This document shows positions 15,267 to 24,161 of a stretch of 64,000 nt of DNA, in pieces. The first letter of the stretch is position 1; each line of letters begins with the position of its first letter. Where the stretch lies: NCBI GenBank assembly GCA_963708645.1, contig CAVPTA010000005.1, positions 8,149 through 72,148 on the forward strand, given 5' to 3'. Position numbers and translations under genes: made by a program. The notes beneath the pieces were generated by a model. The model ran no database searches, was not told the origin of the DNA, and was given only the letters and a program-made list of their open reading frames with translations. This DNA is from RYN-133 sp963708645. GTDB lineage: Bacteria; Actinomycetota; Actinomycetes; Mycobacteriales; Jatrophihabitantaceae.

Positions 15267-15689
15267 ATGAAACGTGCCATCGGAACCGCATTGGGCAGCG
15301 TCGGCCTGCTTGCGGCAGGAGCTGTCGGAACGGTCGTTCTCGGAGTCGGCACGGCCACCGGCGCGACGACCACCCCCACGCCCGCGACGTTCCAGATGTT
15401 CGCGAACGTCGACGCCGAGGGTGACCTCGGGTCGAACTACGGCGCGCTGATCGCGGGCATCTACGGCGGCTCCACCAACTACTTCGTGAAGTTCAAGAAG
15501 CCGATCGGCCACTGCGCCGCAGTCGTCCAGATCGGCAAGGCCGGCGGCTCGGACCAGCCGAACCCTGCGTCCCCGATCGTGACGCCTGGCGGGCCGCAGC
15601 GATTCGACATCAGCTTTCAGGTCCCGCAGAGTGGCGGCGTCGAACAGCTGCACGATCCCTTCATGATGACGGTGACCTGCGCGCGCTGA
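15267..15689 (+). CDS. Small secreted protein, unknown function
   Basis: A 140-residue protein with a clear signal peptide (MKRAIGTALGSVGLLAAGAV then a cleavage region near VGTATGA). The mature part has beta-rich sequence (FQMFANVDAEGDLGSNYGAL, YFVKFKKPIGHCAAVVQIGK) and two cysteines, in GHCAAV and TVTCAR, that could form one disulfide. The sequence GGGGATAGCC before ATG is a weak ribosome site. It is convergent with the GH12 gene, 7 bases apart. I recognise no family. Confidence 0.7.
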   Translation: MKRAIGTALGSVGLLAAGAVGTVVLGVGTATGATTTPTPATFQMFANVDAEGDLGSNYGALIAGIYGGSTNYFVKFKKPIGHCAAVVQIGKAGGSDQPNPASPIVTPGGPQRFDISFQVPQSGGVEQLHDPFMMTVTCAR

Positions 15690-15696
15690 CGAACGC

Positions 15697-16701
15697 TCAG
15701 TTCGTGGCGATGTGCGCCGTGAACGAAGTCGTGCGCAGCCCGACCCCACCGCTCCAGATCTCGAATCCGGCGTCGAGATTTTCCAGCCACCAGCGGGTGC
15801 TGACGAGCGGCTTGGGCTGTCCCTGGGCCCGGTGGGCCTGCTCGGCGTACTCGATGAACGGCTTGAGGTTGAGGTTGGTGACGTGCGTGGTCTGGACCAC
15901 GCGACGGAACTGGATGTAGTTCCACGAGATGCCGGGGTAGCCGGGGTCCGACGGATGCCAGTACTGGAAGTAGTACCGAACGCCGTTGATCCGAACGATG
16001 GGTGCGCCCTTGTACAGGACGCAGCACCCGCCGCGGTGATTGAGCCAGACCATCAGCTCCGCGCCGTCGGCGTGGCCCTGCGTCATGGCGCGCTTGCCGA
16101 ACCACAGGTCGTAGGAGGTGTTGTACGTCCCGGGCAACGCAGCGTTGCGGTGCACGCGCACCGCGCAGGTCGTGACCTTCGTGCGGGTGTGTCGGTGCCG
16201 GACGGTGACCGTCCGGCGGGTACCGCGCAGGCACTTGGTCGCGCGGGTGGCCCGGACACGCACGGTTTTCGTAACCGGGTGCGACGAGATCGTGGACCAC
16301 GAGGACACGACCGTACGAAGCTTGTCCGCTCGCGCGGGAAGCGGTGTGTTCTTCGTGCACATGTCCCAGATGCAGCCACGGAAGATCGATGGGAAGGTCG
16401 TCACCATCTGTCGCGGAGCCGTCGGGCGCGGTGTGCGCGTGACCGTGAATCCCGCGCTCCCGTTGGACGGAGTGCGAATGCACGTCGGTCCGGTGCCCTT
16501 CCAGAACGTGTTCCGGACCTGGACGGAGTTGTCGGCAGGACCGACCGGAGTGTGGTCGTGCGTCCCGCACAGGGTCAGGCTGTGGTCGGCGTGCGGGTAG
16601 TACACGTACGGCCTCGTAATCGCTGCAGTCGCCGCAGAGCCGCCGACAAGTGCGGCTGCGGCCGCGACGGCGACGCTCGCCAGGGCAACGCTCTTCAACA
16701 C
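15697..16701 (-). CDS. Secreted glycoside hydrolase family 12 (endoglucanase/xyloglucanase) with basic insertion
   Basis: I start at GTG because AGGAGA lies at the right distance and the protein then begins directly with a signal peptide (VLKSVALASVAVAAAAALVG); an ATG 72 bases upstream is possible. GH12 features: the nucleophile strand ADGAELMVWLNHRGG (Glu in ELMVWL), the acid/base strand DAGFEIWSGGVGLRTTSF, and the GTYNTSYDLWF segment. Between the N-terminal strands and that segment sits an unusual Arg/Thr-rich insertion of about 45 residues (RVRATRATKCLRGTRRTVTV, then RHRHTRTKVTTCAVRVHR) not expected in GH12. Likely acts on beta-1,4-glucan or xyloglucan outside the cell. About 334 residues against 220-240 usual for the catalytic domain. 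Confidence 0.8.
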   Translation of the reverse strand: MLKSVALASVAVAAAAALVGGSAATAAITRPYVYYPHADHSLTLCGTHDHTPVGPADNSVQVRNTFWKGTGPTCIRTPSNGSAGFTVTRTPRPTAPRQMVTTFPSIFRGCIWDMCTKNTPLPARADKLRTVVSSWSTISSHPVTKTVRVRATRATKCLRGTRRTVTVRHRHTRTKVTTCAVRVHRNAALPGTYNTSYDLWFGKRAMTQGHADGAELMVWLNHRGGCCVLYKGAPIVRINGVRYYFQYWHPSDPGYPGISWNYIQFRRVVQTTHVTNLNLKPFIEYAEQAHRAQGQPKPLVSTRWWLENLDAGFEIWSGGVGLRTTSFTAHIATN

Positions 16702-16877
16702 TCTGGTTCTCCTGATCGGTATCCGCACAACATGATCATCGACAGCTCGCGCACAAAGAATAGGGATCGTCACACGGAAAATGAGCCGGACATTTCCGCC
16801 AGATCACCAAAGGAATCGATCAATCCGGCTTTAGCGTCGTTTCGGGATGATCAGTTGACGCCGTCCGGACGCGCCGG

Positions 16878-18234
16878 TCAGCCGAGCAGCTCTGCAACGG
16901 CGGCGCTGAAGACCTCGGTGTGCGTGTCGACATCGGCGACAGTGGTCGCGGGCGACATCAGCGCCATGTTGTGGAACGGAGTCAGCAGCACACCACGGTT
17001 GGCGAGATAGGTGTGCAGGTAGTCCTCGAGCGGCCCGTCGTTCGCGGCTGCCGACTCGCCGCCGTTGCGTGGCGCGGGTTTGCAGAAGCGGTATTCGACG
17101 CGCGCGCCCAGCCGGCTCACTGACCACGGCAGTTCATGTGTGTCGATCACCGCGTCGACCGCGTCGCCGAAGCGGTCGGCGAGCGCGATCATTTCCGGCC
17201 ACGCCTCATCGGTGAGCACCTGCGACAGAGTTGCCCGCATGGCCGTGATTGACACCGGGTTGCCTGCGAGCGTGCCACCCACACCACCCATGTCGACGAG
17301 GTCGAGCTCGGGCATGCCGGCGATCCTGGTCTGCGAGTTCGGTCGACAGCCCGTAGGCACCGCAGGGGATTCCACCGCCGATGGCTTTGCCGATCGTCAC
17401 GATGTCCGGCTGCAATCCCCACGCTCGGGTGGCGCCGCCCGGACCGGCCGAGATCGTGTGGGTCTCGTCGTCGATCAGCAGGGTTCCTGTGCGGGTGCAG
17501 GCCTCGCGCACCGCAGACAGGTATCCGTCGGCGGGCAGGACGATGCCTATGTTGGTCAGTACGGGTTCCATCAGGACGCAGGCGACATCGCCGTACGACA
17601 GCTCGCGTACGAGTGCGTCGACGTCGTTGTACTCGACGACGCGCGTCGTTGTGGTCGGGTCGACTGCCGCGCCGACGTTGCCCTCACGGATCACCTGCGC
17701 GCCGTGCTCGTCGACCTTGACGAGCGTCTCGTCCACAGTGCCGTGATAGCAGTACGAGTTGACCAGGATCTTGGAACGACCGGTGACCGCGCGAGCGAGC
17801 CGGATCGCCCATCGATTCGCGTCCGTCGCCGTGAGCGCGAAGCTCCAAGCAGCGACACCGAAACGACGGGCGAGCTCGCCGCCGACCCACGCCGCGTCGG
17901 TCGTCGGCATCATCGTGGTGATGCCCTTGCTGAGCTGCTCAGTCACCGCAGCGACGGTCGGCGCGGGCGAATGCCCGGCCATCGCGCCGGTGTCCCCGAG
18001 CGCGAAGTCGACGTAGTCGATGCCGTCGATGTCGCGCACGCCCGCTCCGTGTGCCGCGTCCAGATAGAGCGGGAAGCCGCCGGCAGCCTTGTTCATCCAG
18101 GTCATCGGCACCCCGCCGAACAGCGCGGTCTGCGCGCGCTCGTGCTCGGCTGCCGAGCGCGGGTGCAGCTCGGCGAACCGGGCTCGCTCACGTGCGAGCA
18201 GTTGCTGGACATGGGACGCATCGATACCGACCAT
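16878..18234 (-). CDS. HemL-like PLP aminotransferase (class III), one frameshift
   Basis: About 451 residues after skipping one extra base near 17325, which joins GAYGLSTELADQ to IAGMPELDLVDMGGVGGT. Class III aminotransferase hallmarks are present: TATDANRWAIRLARAVTG, LIDDETHTIS (Asp of the PLP ring) and the lysine in IVTIGKAIGGGIPCG. Overall it is closest to glutamate-1-semialdehyde aminomutase-like enzymes of Actinobacteria, but the context (next to dapA, not haem genes) argues against a haem role; an amino-acid mutase or transaminase is more likely. It is divergent from dapA with a 46-base gap. Confidence 0.75.
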
Positions 18235-18280
18235 GGCGAAATCTCACCAGAAGATCGGCAGTCGCCGATATCCTGGGGGT

Positions 18281-19177
18281 ATGCCAGTCACCTCGGATCC
18301 GGCCCGGCCGTTCGGCCGGCTGCTCACGGCGATGGTGACGCCGTTCGGCGTCGACGGATCTCTCGACCTGGCGGCGGCCACCCGGCTCGCCACGTACCTC
18401 GTCGACGAGCAGGGCAACGACGGGCTCGTCGTGAACGGTACGACGGGTGAATCGCCGACCACGTCCGACGGTGAGAAGGCCGACCTGATCGCCGCGGTCG
18501 TCGATGCGGTCGGCGATCGGGCCCACATCGTCGCGGGCATCGGCACGTTCGACACCGTCCACACCGTTCACCTCGCCGAGCAGGCTGCGAAGGCCGGCGC
18601 CACCGGAGTACTGGTCGTGACGCCGTACTACTCCAAGCCGCCGCAGGCCGGGTTGCTGATGCATTTCCGCGCGGTCGCCGACGCGAGCGAACTGCCGGTG
18701 ATGCTCTACGACATCCCGGGACGCACCGCGACTGCCGATCGCGACCGAGACGATGATCGAGCTCGCCGCGCACGAGCGCATCGTCGCCGTCAAGGACGCG
18801 AAGGGCGACCTGATGGCTACCTCGCGGGTGCTGGCCGAGACCGACCTCGCCTACTACTGCGGCGACGACGGCATGACGCTGCCGATGCTGGCCGTCGGCG
18901 GGGTCGGCGTGGTCGGGACGTCGACGCACTTCAGCGGGCCCGGCACCAAGGCATGATCGAGGCGTACGAGCGCGGCGACGTCACCTCGGCGCGTGCCCTG
19001 CACCGCGCGCTGCTGCCGATCTACTCCGGCATCTTCCGTACCCAGGGCTGCATCCTCGTCAAGGCCGGGCTCAAGCTGCGCGGCCTCGAGGTCGGCCCGG
19101 TCCGTGCGCCGCTCGTCGACGCGACCGAGCACGAAATCAGCCATCTGCGACAGGATCTGGCGGCCGCCGGCCTGTGA
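18281..19177 (+). CDS. dapA: 4-hydroxy-tetrahydrodipicolinate synthase, frameshifted
   Basis: DapA condenses pyruvate with aspartate semialdehyde, the first committed diaminopimelate/lysine step. Signatures: LVVNGTTGESPTTSDGEK, TGVLVVTPYYSKPPQAGLL, MLYDIPGRTA and the Schiff-base lysine in IVAVKDAKGDL, then YYCGDDGMTLPMLAVGG. One extra G near 18734 separates GRTAT from PIATETMIELA, and one base is missing near 18952 (THFSGPGTKA then MIEAYERGDV), so the gene ends in its original frame. With both corrected the protein has 298 residues, normal for DapA. ftsK follows 45 bases later; the RNase J gene usual between them in Actinobacteria is absent. Confidence 0.92.
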   Translation: MPVTSDPARPFGRLLTAMVTPFGVDGSLDLAAATRLATYLVDEQGNDGLVVNGTTGESPTTSDGEKADLIAAVVDAVGDRAHIVAGIGTFDTVHTVHLAEQAAKAGATGVLVVTPYYSKPPQAGLLMHFRAVADASELPVMLYDIPGRTATADRDRDDDRARRARAHRRRQGREGRPDGYLAGAGRDRPRLLLRRRRHDAADAGRRRGRRGRDVDALQRARHQGMIEAYERGDVTSARALHRALLPIYSGIFRTQGCILVKAGLKLRGLEVGPVRAPLVDATEHEISHLRQDLAAAGL

Positions 19178-19222
19178 GCGCGCCTCCTCGATAACCGTCG
19201 ACCTCAAGGTTAGGGTTCTCGG

Positions 19223-21808
19223 GTGCCCGCCTCGTCCACACGAACCCGTCCGCCCGCGCGCAAGACCGCGTCACGTAAAGTCACGCACCAAGTCACGCGC
19301 CACGTCTCGCCGCCCGGCGGCGCGGAAGTCCGCGCGTCGGCCGGCACCGCTGCTCGCCCCGTTTCGCGCGCTGGGCCACCTGCTGCGGGGGATGTGGAAG
19401 GCGCTCGCCGCAATCATCGGCGGCGTGGCCCGCGCCGCAGGACGCAACGCCGCCACGGCGCGCGAGCTCGAGCCCGAGCATCGCCGCGACGGCATCGCGC
19501 TCGGGGTGCTCGCCGTCGGGCTGATCGCCGTTATCGCGGTGTGGTTCGGCGCCGCGGGCCCGATCGGCCACGGCCTGTCGATCGGTTTGCGCGCACTGAT
19601 CGGCAACGGGGCGGTGCTGCTGCCCCGTGCTGCTCATCGGTGCCGCTGCACACATGTTGCGACAAGCGCCATTGCCGCAGGCGCGCGGCCGCACGCTGGT
19701 CGGCACGCTGGCGCTCGCGATCTGCGTCCTGGGGATGTTCGACCTGTGGGGTGGGTCGCCGACGAGTTCGCACGGGCGCACGCACGCCGGGGGCGCGATC
19801 GGCCACTTGATCGGTGCACCGCTCGCGCGCGGTGTCGGCGCCGTCCTGGCGGTGCCGTTGCTCGCGATCCTCGGCTTCTTCGGGATCCTCGTTGTCACGG
19901 CGACCCCACTGCCCGTGCTGATCACGTACCTGCGCGAACTCGTGACCGGACGCCCGAAGCTCGATGCCGAGTTCGAGGTCGAGCCGATCGAGGAGGTCGT
20001 GCCGAAGCGGCGCCGCCGCTCACGCACCGTCGCGGACGCGGATCCAGCGTTGGACGCCACGCTCGCCGACGAGGCGACGACCGAGTTGCCGGGATCGGGC
20101 GAGCTCGGCGCGCTCGACGCGGCAGCGCTCACGAAACCCAAGCCGCGCAAGCCGCGCGCGCCGAAGGTGGTCGAGGCCGACCTGCCGCCGATCGACCGGC
20201 CGATGCAACTCGAACTCGACCGCGGTGCGGGCCTGTACACGCTGCCGTCGTTGAAGGATCTCGCACTGGGCACGCCGCACCTCGAACACACCAAGGCCAA
20301 CGACGAGGTGATCGCCGCACTGCAGCAGGTGTTCTCCGAGTTCGACGTCGACTGCGCGGTCACCGGCTTCAGCCGTGGTCCGACAGTCACGCGCTACCAG
20401 GTCGAGGTCGGTCCGGGCGTGAAGGTCGAGCGCATCACGAACCTGCAGCGCAACATCGCCTATGCAGTGAAGAGCGCCGAGGTGCGCATCCTGTCGCCGA
20501 TCCCGGGCATGAGCGCGGTCGGTGTCGAGATCCCGAACGCCGACCCCGAGGTCGTCATGATCGGCGACGTGCTGCGCTCGCCGGTCGCCCAGCGTGATCA
20601 CCACCCGATGCTCGTGGCGCTCGGCAAGGACGTCGAGGGCGGCTTCATCGTCGCCAACCTGACGAAGATGCCGCACCTGCTCGTCGCCGGCGCAACGGGT
20701 GCAGGCAAGTCGTCCTGCATCAACACGTTGATCCTGTCGATCCTGACCCGCGCGACACCCGACCAGGTGCGCATGGTGCTCATCGATCCGAAGCGCGTCG
20801 AATTCGCTGCCTACCAAGGGATTCCGCATCTGGTCACGCCCGGTGATCACCAACGCGAAGAAGGCCGCCGACGCGTTGCAGTGGGTCGTGCGCGAGATGG
20901 ACATGCGCTACGAGGACATGGAGTCGTCGGGTGTGCGCCACATCGACGACTTCAACCGCAAGGTGCGCAGTGGCGAGCTGGTCGCCCCGCCGGGATCCGA
21001 ACGTGTCTACGCGGCGTACCCGTACCTGCTGGTGATCGTCGACGAGCTCGCCGACCTGATGATGGTCGCTCCGCGTGACGTCGAGGACTCGGTCGTGCGC
21101 ATCACGCAGCTGGCCCGCGCGGCAGGCATCCACCTCGTGGTCGCGACACAGCGTCCGTCCGTCGATGTCGTCACGGGTCTGATCAAGGCGAACGTGCCGT
21201 CGCGACTGGGGTTCAAGACCTCGTCGCTGGCCGACTCGCGCGTCATCCTCGACCAGCCGGGTGCCGAGAAGCTGCTCGGCAAGGGCGACGCGTTGTTCTT
21301 GCCGATGGGCGCGTCGAAGCCGGCGCGCATGCAGGGTGCGTTCGTGACCGACGCCGAGATCAACGCGATCGTGGCGCACTGCAAGGAGCAGCTGCAGCCG
21401 ACCTACCGCGAGGACGTGACCGCGGCGCCGGTGGCGAAGAAGGAGATCGACGAGGACATCGGCGACGACATGGACCTGTTCCTGTCCGCCGTCGAGCTCG
21501 TCGTGTCGACGCAGTTCGGGTCGACGTCCATGCTGCAGCGCAAGCTGCGGGTGGGTTTCGCAAAGGCCGGCCGGCTGATGGACCTGATGGAGTCGCGCGG
21601 CATCGTAGGCCCGTCCGAGGGGTCGAAGGCTCGCGAGGTGCTCGTCGTCCCCGACGAGATGGCCGGTCTGCTCTATGCGCTGCGCAATGGCGGCACCGCC
21701 GACGACCTGGTCGAGGCGGACGAGCCCGACGACAGCGAGATCTCCGCCACCCCTAACCCCGACAGTGGTCAGTCCCGGCTTCAGTGGTTGGTAGCAACTG
21801 ACCACTGA
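19223..21808 (+). CDS. ftsK: DNA translocase FtsK, frameshifted three times
   Basis: FtsK pumps DNA at the division septum and activates dimer resolution. After a basic, Thr/Arg-rich N-terminus, four membrane helices (IALGVLAVGLIAVIAVWFG, LLPVLLIGAAAHML, TLVGTLALAICVLGMFDLWG, VLAVPLLAILGFFGILVV) lead to a linker and the motor: LVAGATGAGKSSCINTLILS (Walker A), YLLVIVDELADLMMVAPRD (Walker B), ATQRPSVDVVTG, and the gamma DNA-reading domain RKLRVGFAKAGRLMDLMESR. Extra bases near 19285, 19625 and 20842 (VTP then VITNAKKAADAL) must be skipped. The last 20 or so codons run into a repeated GTGGTCAGT-type element containing the stop codon, giving an atypical tail. Corrected length about 860 residues. 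Confidence 0.92.
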
Positions 21809-21828
21809 CGCCGAAACTGACCACTGTC
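21761..21828. repeat. Inverted and direct repeats around the ftsK stop codon
   Basis: GACAGTGGTCAGT (21761-21773) pairs perfectly with ACTGACCACTGTC (21816-21828); inside, TCAGTGGT pairs with ACCACTGA, and AACTGACCACTG occurs twice 19 bases apart. The ftsK stop TGA lies within it. The nested arms could form a terminator-like structure; the same 12-mer recurs at 32865. Confidence 0.6.
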
Positions 21829-21850
21829 GTGGACGTTTCGGTTCGGACGC

Positions 21851-22015
21851 TCAGGCGCGGCGGTGCCGACCTGTGTAGAACATCTTGAACATGCGCAGGC
21901 CGCGCGTGCCCGGCTTGCGGTGCCGGCCGGCATATTCGCCGACCGCCGTCGGGAATCCGGACGTGGACGGAGCCCACGGTGTGTATGCGGGCTCTACCCG
22001 CTGGATCGTGGCCAT
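21851..22015 (-). CDS. 54-residue basic protein, unknown function
   Basis: A short frame MATIQRVEPAYTPWAPSTSG followed by FPTAVGEYAGRHRKPGTRG and the tail LRMFKMFYTGRHRRA. It is preceded by a good ribosome site (AAGGGGG, nine bases from ATG) and has codon use like its neighbours. A Trp, several aromatics and a strongly basic tail suggest a small nucleic-acid- or membrane-associated protein. It lies between ftsK and argA. I do not recognise a family. Confidence 0.55.
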   Translation of the reverse strand: MATIQRVEPAYTPWAPSTSGFPTAVGEYAGRHRKPGTRGLRMFKMFYTGRHRRA

Positions 22016-22093
22016 GACGCAACACCCCCTTCGCCGGGAACGCTAACCCTCGACTTGCACTTGAGGGCGCAGACACGCGCGGGATGTCGTGAG

Positions 22094-22588
22094 TTACAGG
22101 ATGCGCAACATCCGGGTGTTCCCGAGGGTGTTCGGCTTGACGAATTCGAGGCCGAGGAATTCGGCGATACCCGGGTCGTACGAGTGACGCAGGGCGTCGT
22201 AGGTGTCGTGGTCGACCGGTGCCCCGTCGATCTCGCGGAACTCGTGCCGGGCGAAGAAGTCGACGTGGAAGGTCAGCGCGAACAGCCGCGACAGTCCGAG
22301 TTCGCGAGCGGTCGCGATCAGCCCGTCCAGCACGAGCGCTCCGATACGCTCACCACGCCGATCCGGATGCACGGCCAGCGTGCGGATCTCGCCCAGGTCG
22401 GCCCACAGCACGTGGAGCGCGCCGCATGCGACGACGGCGCCGTCCTGCTCCGCGACGAGGAAGTCCTGGACGTCCTCGTAGAGCGTGACCAGCTCCTTGG
22501 CAAGCAGCTTGCGGCCGGAGCCCGCGTAGATGTCGACCAATGCCTTTATCGCGGGGACGTCGGCGGTGCGGGCGCGGCGGACGAGCAC
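22094..22588 (-). CDS. argA: Amino-acid N-acetyltransferase (N-acetylglutamate synthase, actinobacterial type)
   Basis: A 164-residue stand-alone GNAT that resembles mycobacterial ArgA (Rv2747 type): VRRARTADVPAIKALVDIYA, LAKELVTLYEDVQDFLVAEQ, then the acetyl-CoA motif GEIRTLAVHPDRRGERIGAL and LTFHVDFFARHEFREIDGAPV. It makes N-acetylglutamate for arginine synthesis and lacks the kinase-like domain of enterobacterial ArgA. Its position beside ftsK, ahead of pgsA/clgR, is the same as in mycobacteria, which supports the identity. Confidence 0.85.
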   Translation of the reverse strand: MLVRRARTADVPAIKALVDIYAGSGRKLLAKELVTLYEDVQDFLVAEQDGAVVACGALHVLWADLGEIRTLAVHPDRRGERIGALVLDGLIATARELGLSRLFALTFHVDFFARHEFREIDGAPVDHDTYDALRHSYDPGIAEFLGLEFVKPNTLGNTRMLRIL

Positions 22589-22597
22589 CGCCCGAAC

Positions 22598-23557
22598 CTA
22601 CGGCACGATGCGGCTGAGATCCGTCGTCCCCCAGGCAATGTGGCTACCCGCCTGTCGCGTGAGCGCATGGTTACCGGGTCGACCGTTCGGCCCGATCGCC
22701 ACGATGGTGACCGTGACAGCGCCATTCCGGTAGACGGCTGCCCCCGGCTCGGACGGTGAGGCGCGGCGATCAGCTCGCTGCGCGATGAATTCCAGCGAGT
22801 GGTCCCGACCCGCGTGGAGCAGGAGGAAGACCACATCGGACGAGGACAGGATGACCTGATCGAGGGTGTAGCCGGTCGGGACGGCGACGAGTCGGAAGGT
22901 CGTCGTGAGAGGCAGGTGCTGGTACGGGCGGGCAGCGCGCGCGACCGCGAGGATGGCAGCTGGGGTCGGCACCCGCTTGATATTGCCCACCTGCTCAGCG
23001 ACGGCCCATTGATCGGGAGCGAACTCCCACACAACCGTATGGAGAGCTCGATCGCGACCGTGGTACTGCTCGAAGCCGTCGGTTCCGGCGTAGCCGCGAT
23101 GACCTGACACGAGCACAACGCTCTGGTGTTGCAGCGGCGAGAACTTGTACGTGTGCGGTGCCCACAGAGTCACCGCGACATCGCCGCTCGCGTCGCCTCG
23201 CGGGGTGCGGACGGTGACGCTGCGAGAGCCGTCGCCCATGGTTGCCCGCGTTGTCACCGGATAACCGGCCACGTCGAAGGAGGTGAAGGCCGAGGCGGGC
23301 AGCCCGGTCGCCGGCGGCGTGCGGTGACCCGGGCGCAATTGGATCACCACGACCATCGCCGCGAGCCCGAGCGCGATCACCGCAGCCACAGCGACCGCAA
23401 CGCGGGGGCGGACCTGAGGACGCCAGTGGATGCGAGCAGCGGGCTTCGCGTGCTCCGGGCCGGCCCATGACGGTCCGTAGTCGACTGTTCGCGACTGGGC
23501 TGTCAACGTCGCCCGCAGCAAGCGCTCGAGGTCGTCGTCGGTGCGGGTGGCGCTCAT
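22598..23557 (-). CDS. Membrane-anchored anti-sigma-like partner of the SigE-family sigma factor
   Basis: A 319-residue protein starting MSATRTDDDLERLLRATL, with one transmembrane helix (VAVAVAAVIALGLAAMVVVI) at about residues 50-70 and a large outer domain of beta-rich sequence without cysteines. Its ATG overlaps the sigma gene stop (ATGA), the standard arrangement for a sigma factor and its membrane-bound regulator. The cytoplasmic 50 residues lack a recognisable zinc anti-sigma (ZAS) motif, so binding to the sigma factor is inferred. It parallels the gene at 62599, and both outer domains differ. Confidence 0.65.
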   Translation of the reverse strand: MSATRTDDDLERLLRATLTAQSRTVDYGPSWAGPEHAKPAARIHWRPQVRPRVAVAVAAVIALGLAAMVVVIQLRPGHRTPPATGLPASAFTSFDVAGYPVTTRATMGDGSRSVTVRTPRGDASGDVAVTLWAPHTYKFSPLQHQSVVLVSGHRGYAGTDGFEQYHGRDRALHTVVWEFAPDQWAVAEQVGNIKRVPTPAAILAVARAARPYQHLPLTTTFRLVAVPTGYTLDQVILSSSDVVFLLLHAGRDHSLEFIAQRADRRASPSEPGAAVYRNGAVTVTIVAIGPNGRPGNHALTRQAGSHIAWGTTDLSRIVP

Positions 23558-24043
23558 CGGACGTCCTCCGTCGTGAGTTCTCGATTGGTGCGCAGCGTCG
23601 CGAACGCTCGCGCAGCGAGGCTGCGCACCGTGCCGGGCCGCGCGCCGAGCGCGTTGGCGATCTCGGCGTCGCTCAGATCGAGGTAGTAGCGCAGCACGAG
23701 CACTGCGCGCTGGCGCTCGGGCAATGTCGCCAGCGCACGCCACATCGCGTCCTGCTCGCCGCCGTCCGGTCCCGGGGTCGGCGTGTCCGGCGGGTCGATC
23801 AGCACGAGTGCGGACGAGGCGCGGCGGCGGCGGTACGAAACGTGCGCCATTCACGATCACCCGCCGCGCATAGGCGACCGGCGCCTCGACGGTGAGCGTC
23901 TCGCCGAAGCGGCGATACAGCGCCGCGAACGCGTCCTGCACGAGGTCTTCGGCCAGGCCGCGGTCGCCGCACAGCACGTACGCGAATCGGGTCAGCCCGA
24001 CCGAGTGCGCCTCGGCGAAGGCCGCCAGCGTCAGCGAGGGCAT
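23554..24043 (-). CDS. SigE-family RNA polymerase sigma factor (ECF), one frameshift
   Basis: MPSLTLAAFAEAHSVGLTRF begins region 2 (GDRGLAEDLVQDAFAALYRRF, the DLVQ motif); one extra base near 23848 separates YARRVIVN from AHVSYRRRRASS. Region 4 is intact: LATLPERQRAVLVLRYYLDL then SDAEIANALGARPGTVRSLA. About 163 residues, usual for the actinobacterial SigE family. It is co-transcribed with the membrane protein that overlaps its end and is paralogous to the sigma factor at 62093. No target promoters are identifiable here. Confidence 0.8.
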
Positions 24044-24161
24044 CGCGGTGAGTGTTGGTTGCACATCCGTTTGAACGCTACGTCGACCCGGATCTGCTGC
24101 GCCGAGTTGTCGCTGTGGTCGTGGCAGAGGAACCGCCGCGCGGCGACTACCATTGCTCGTC

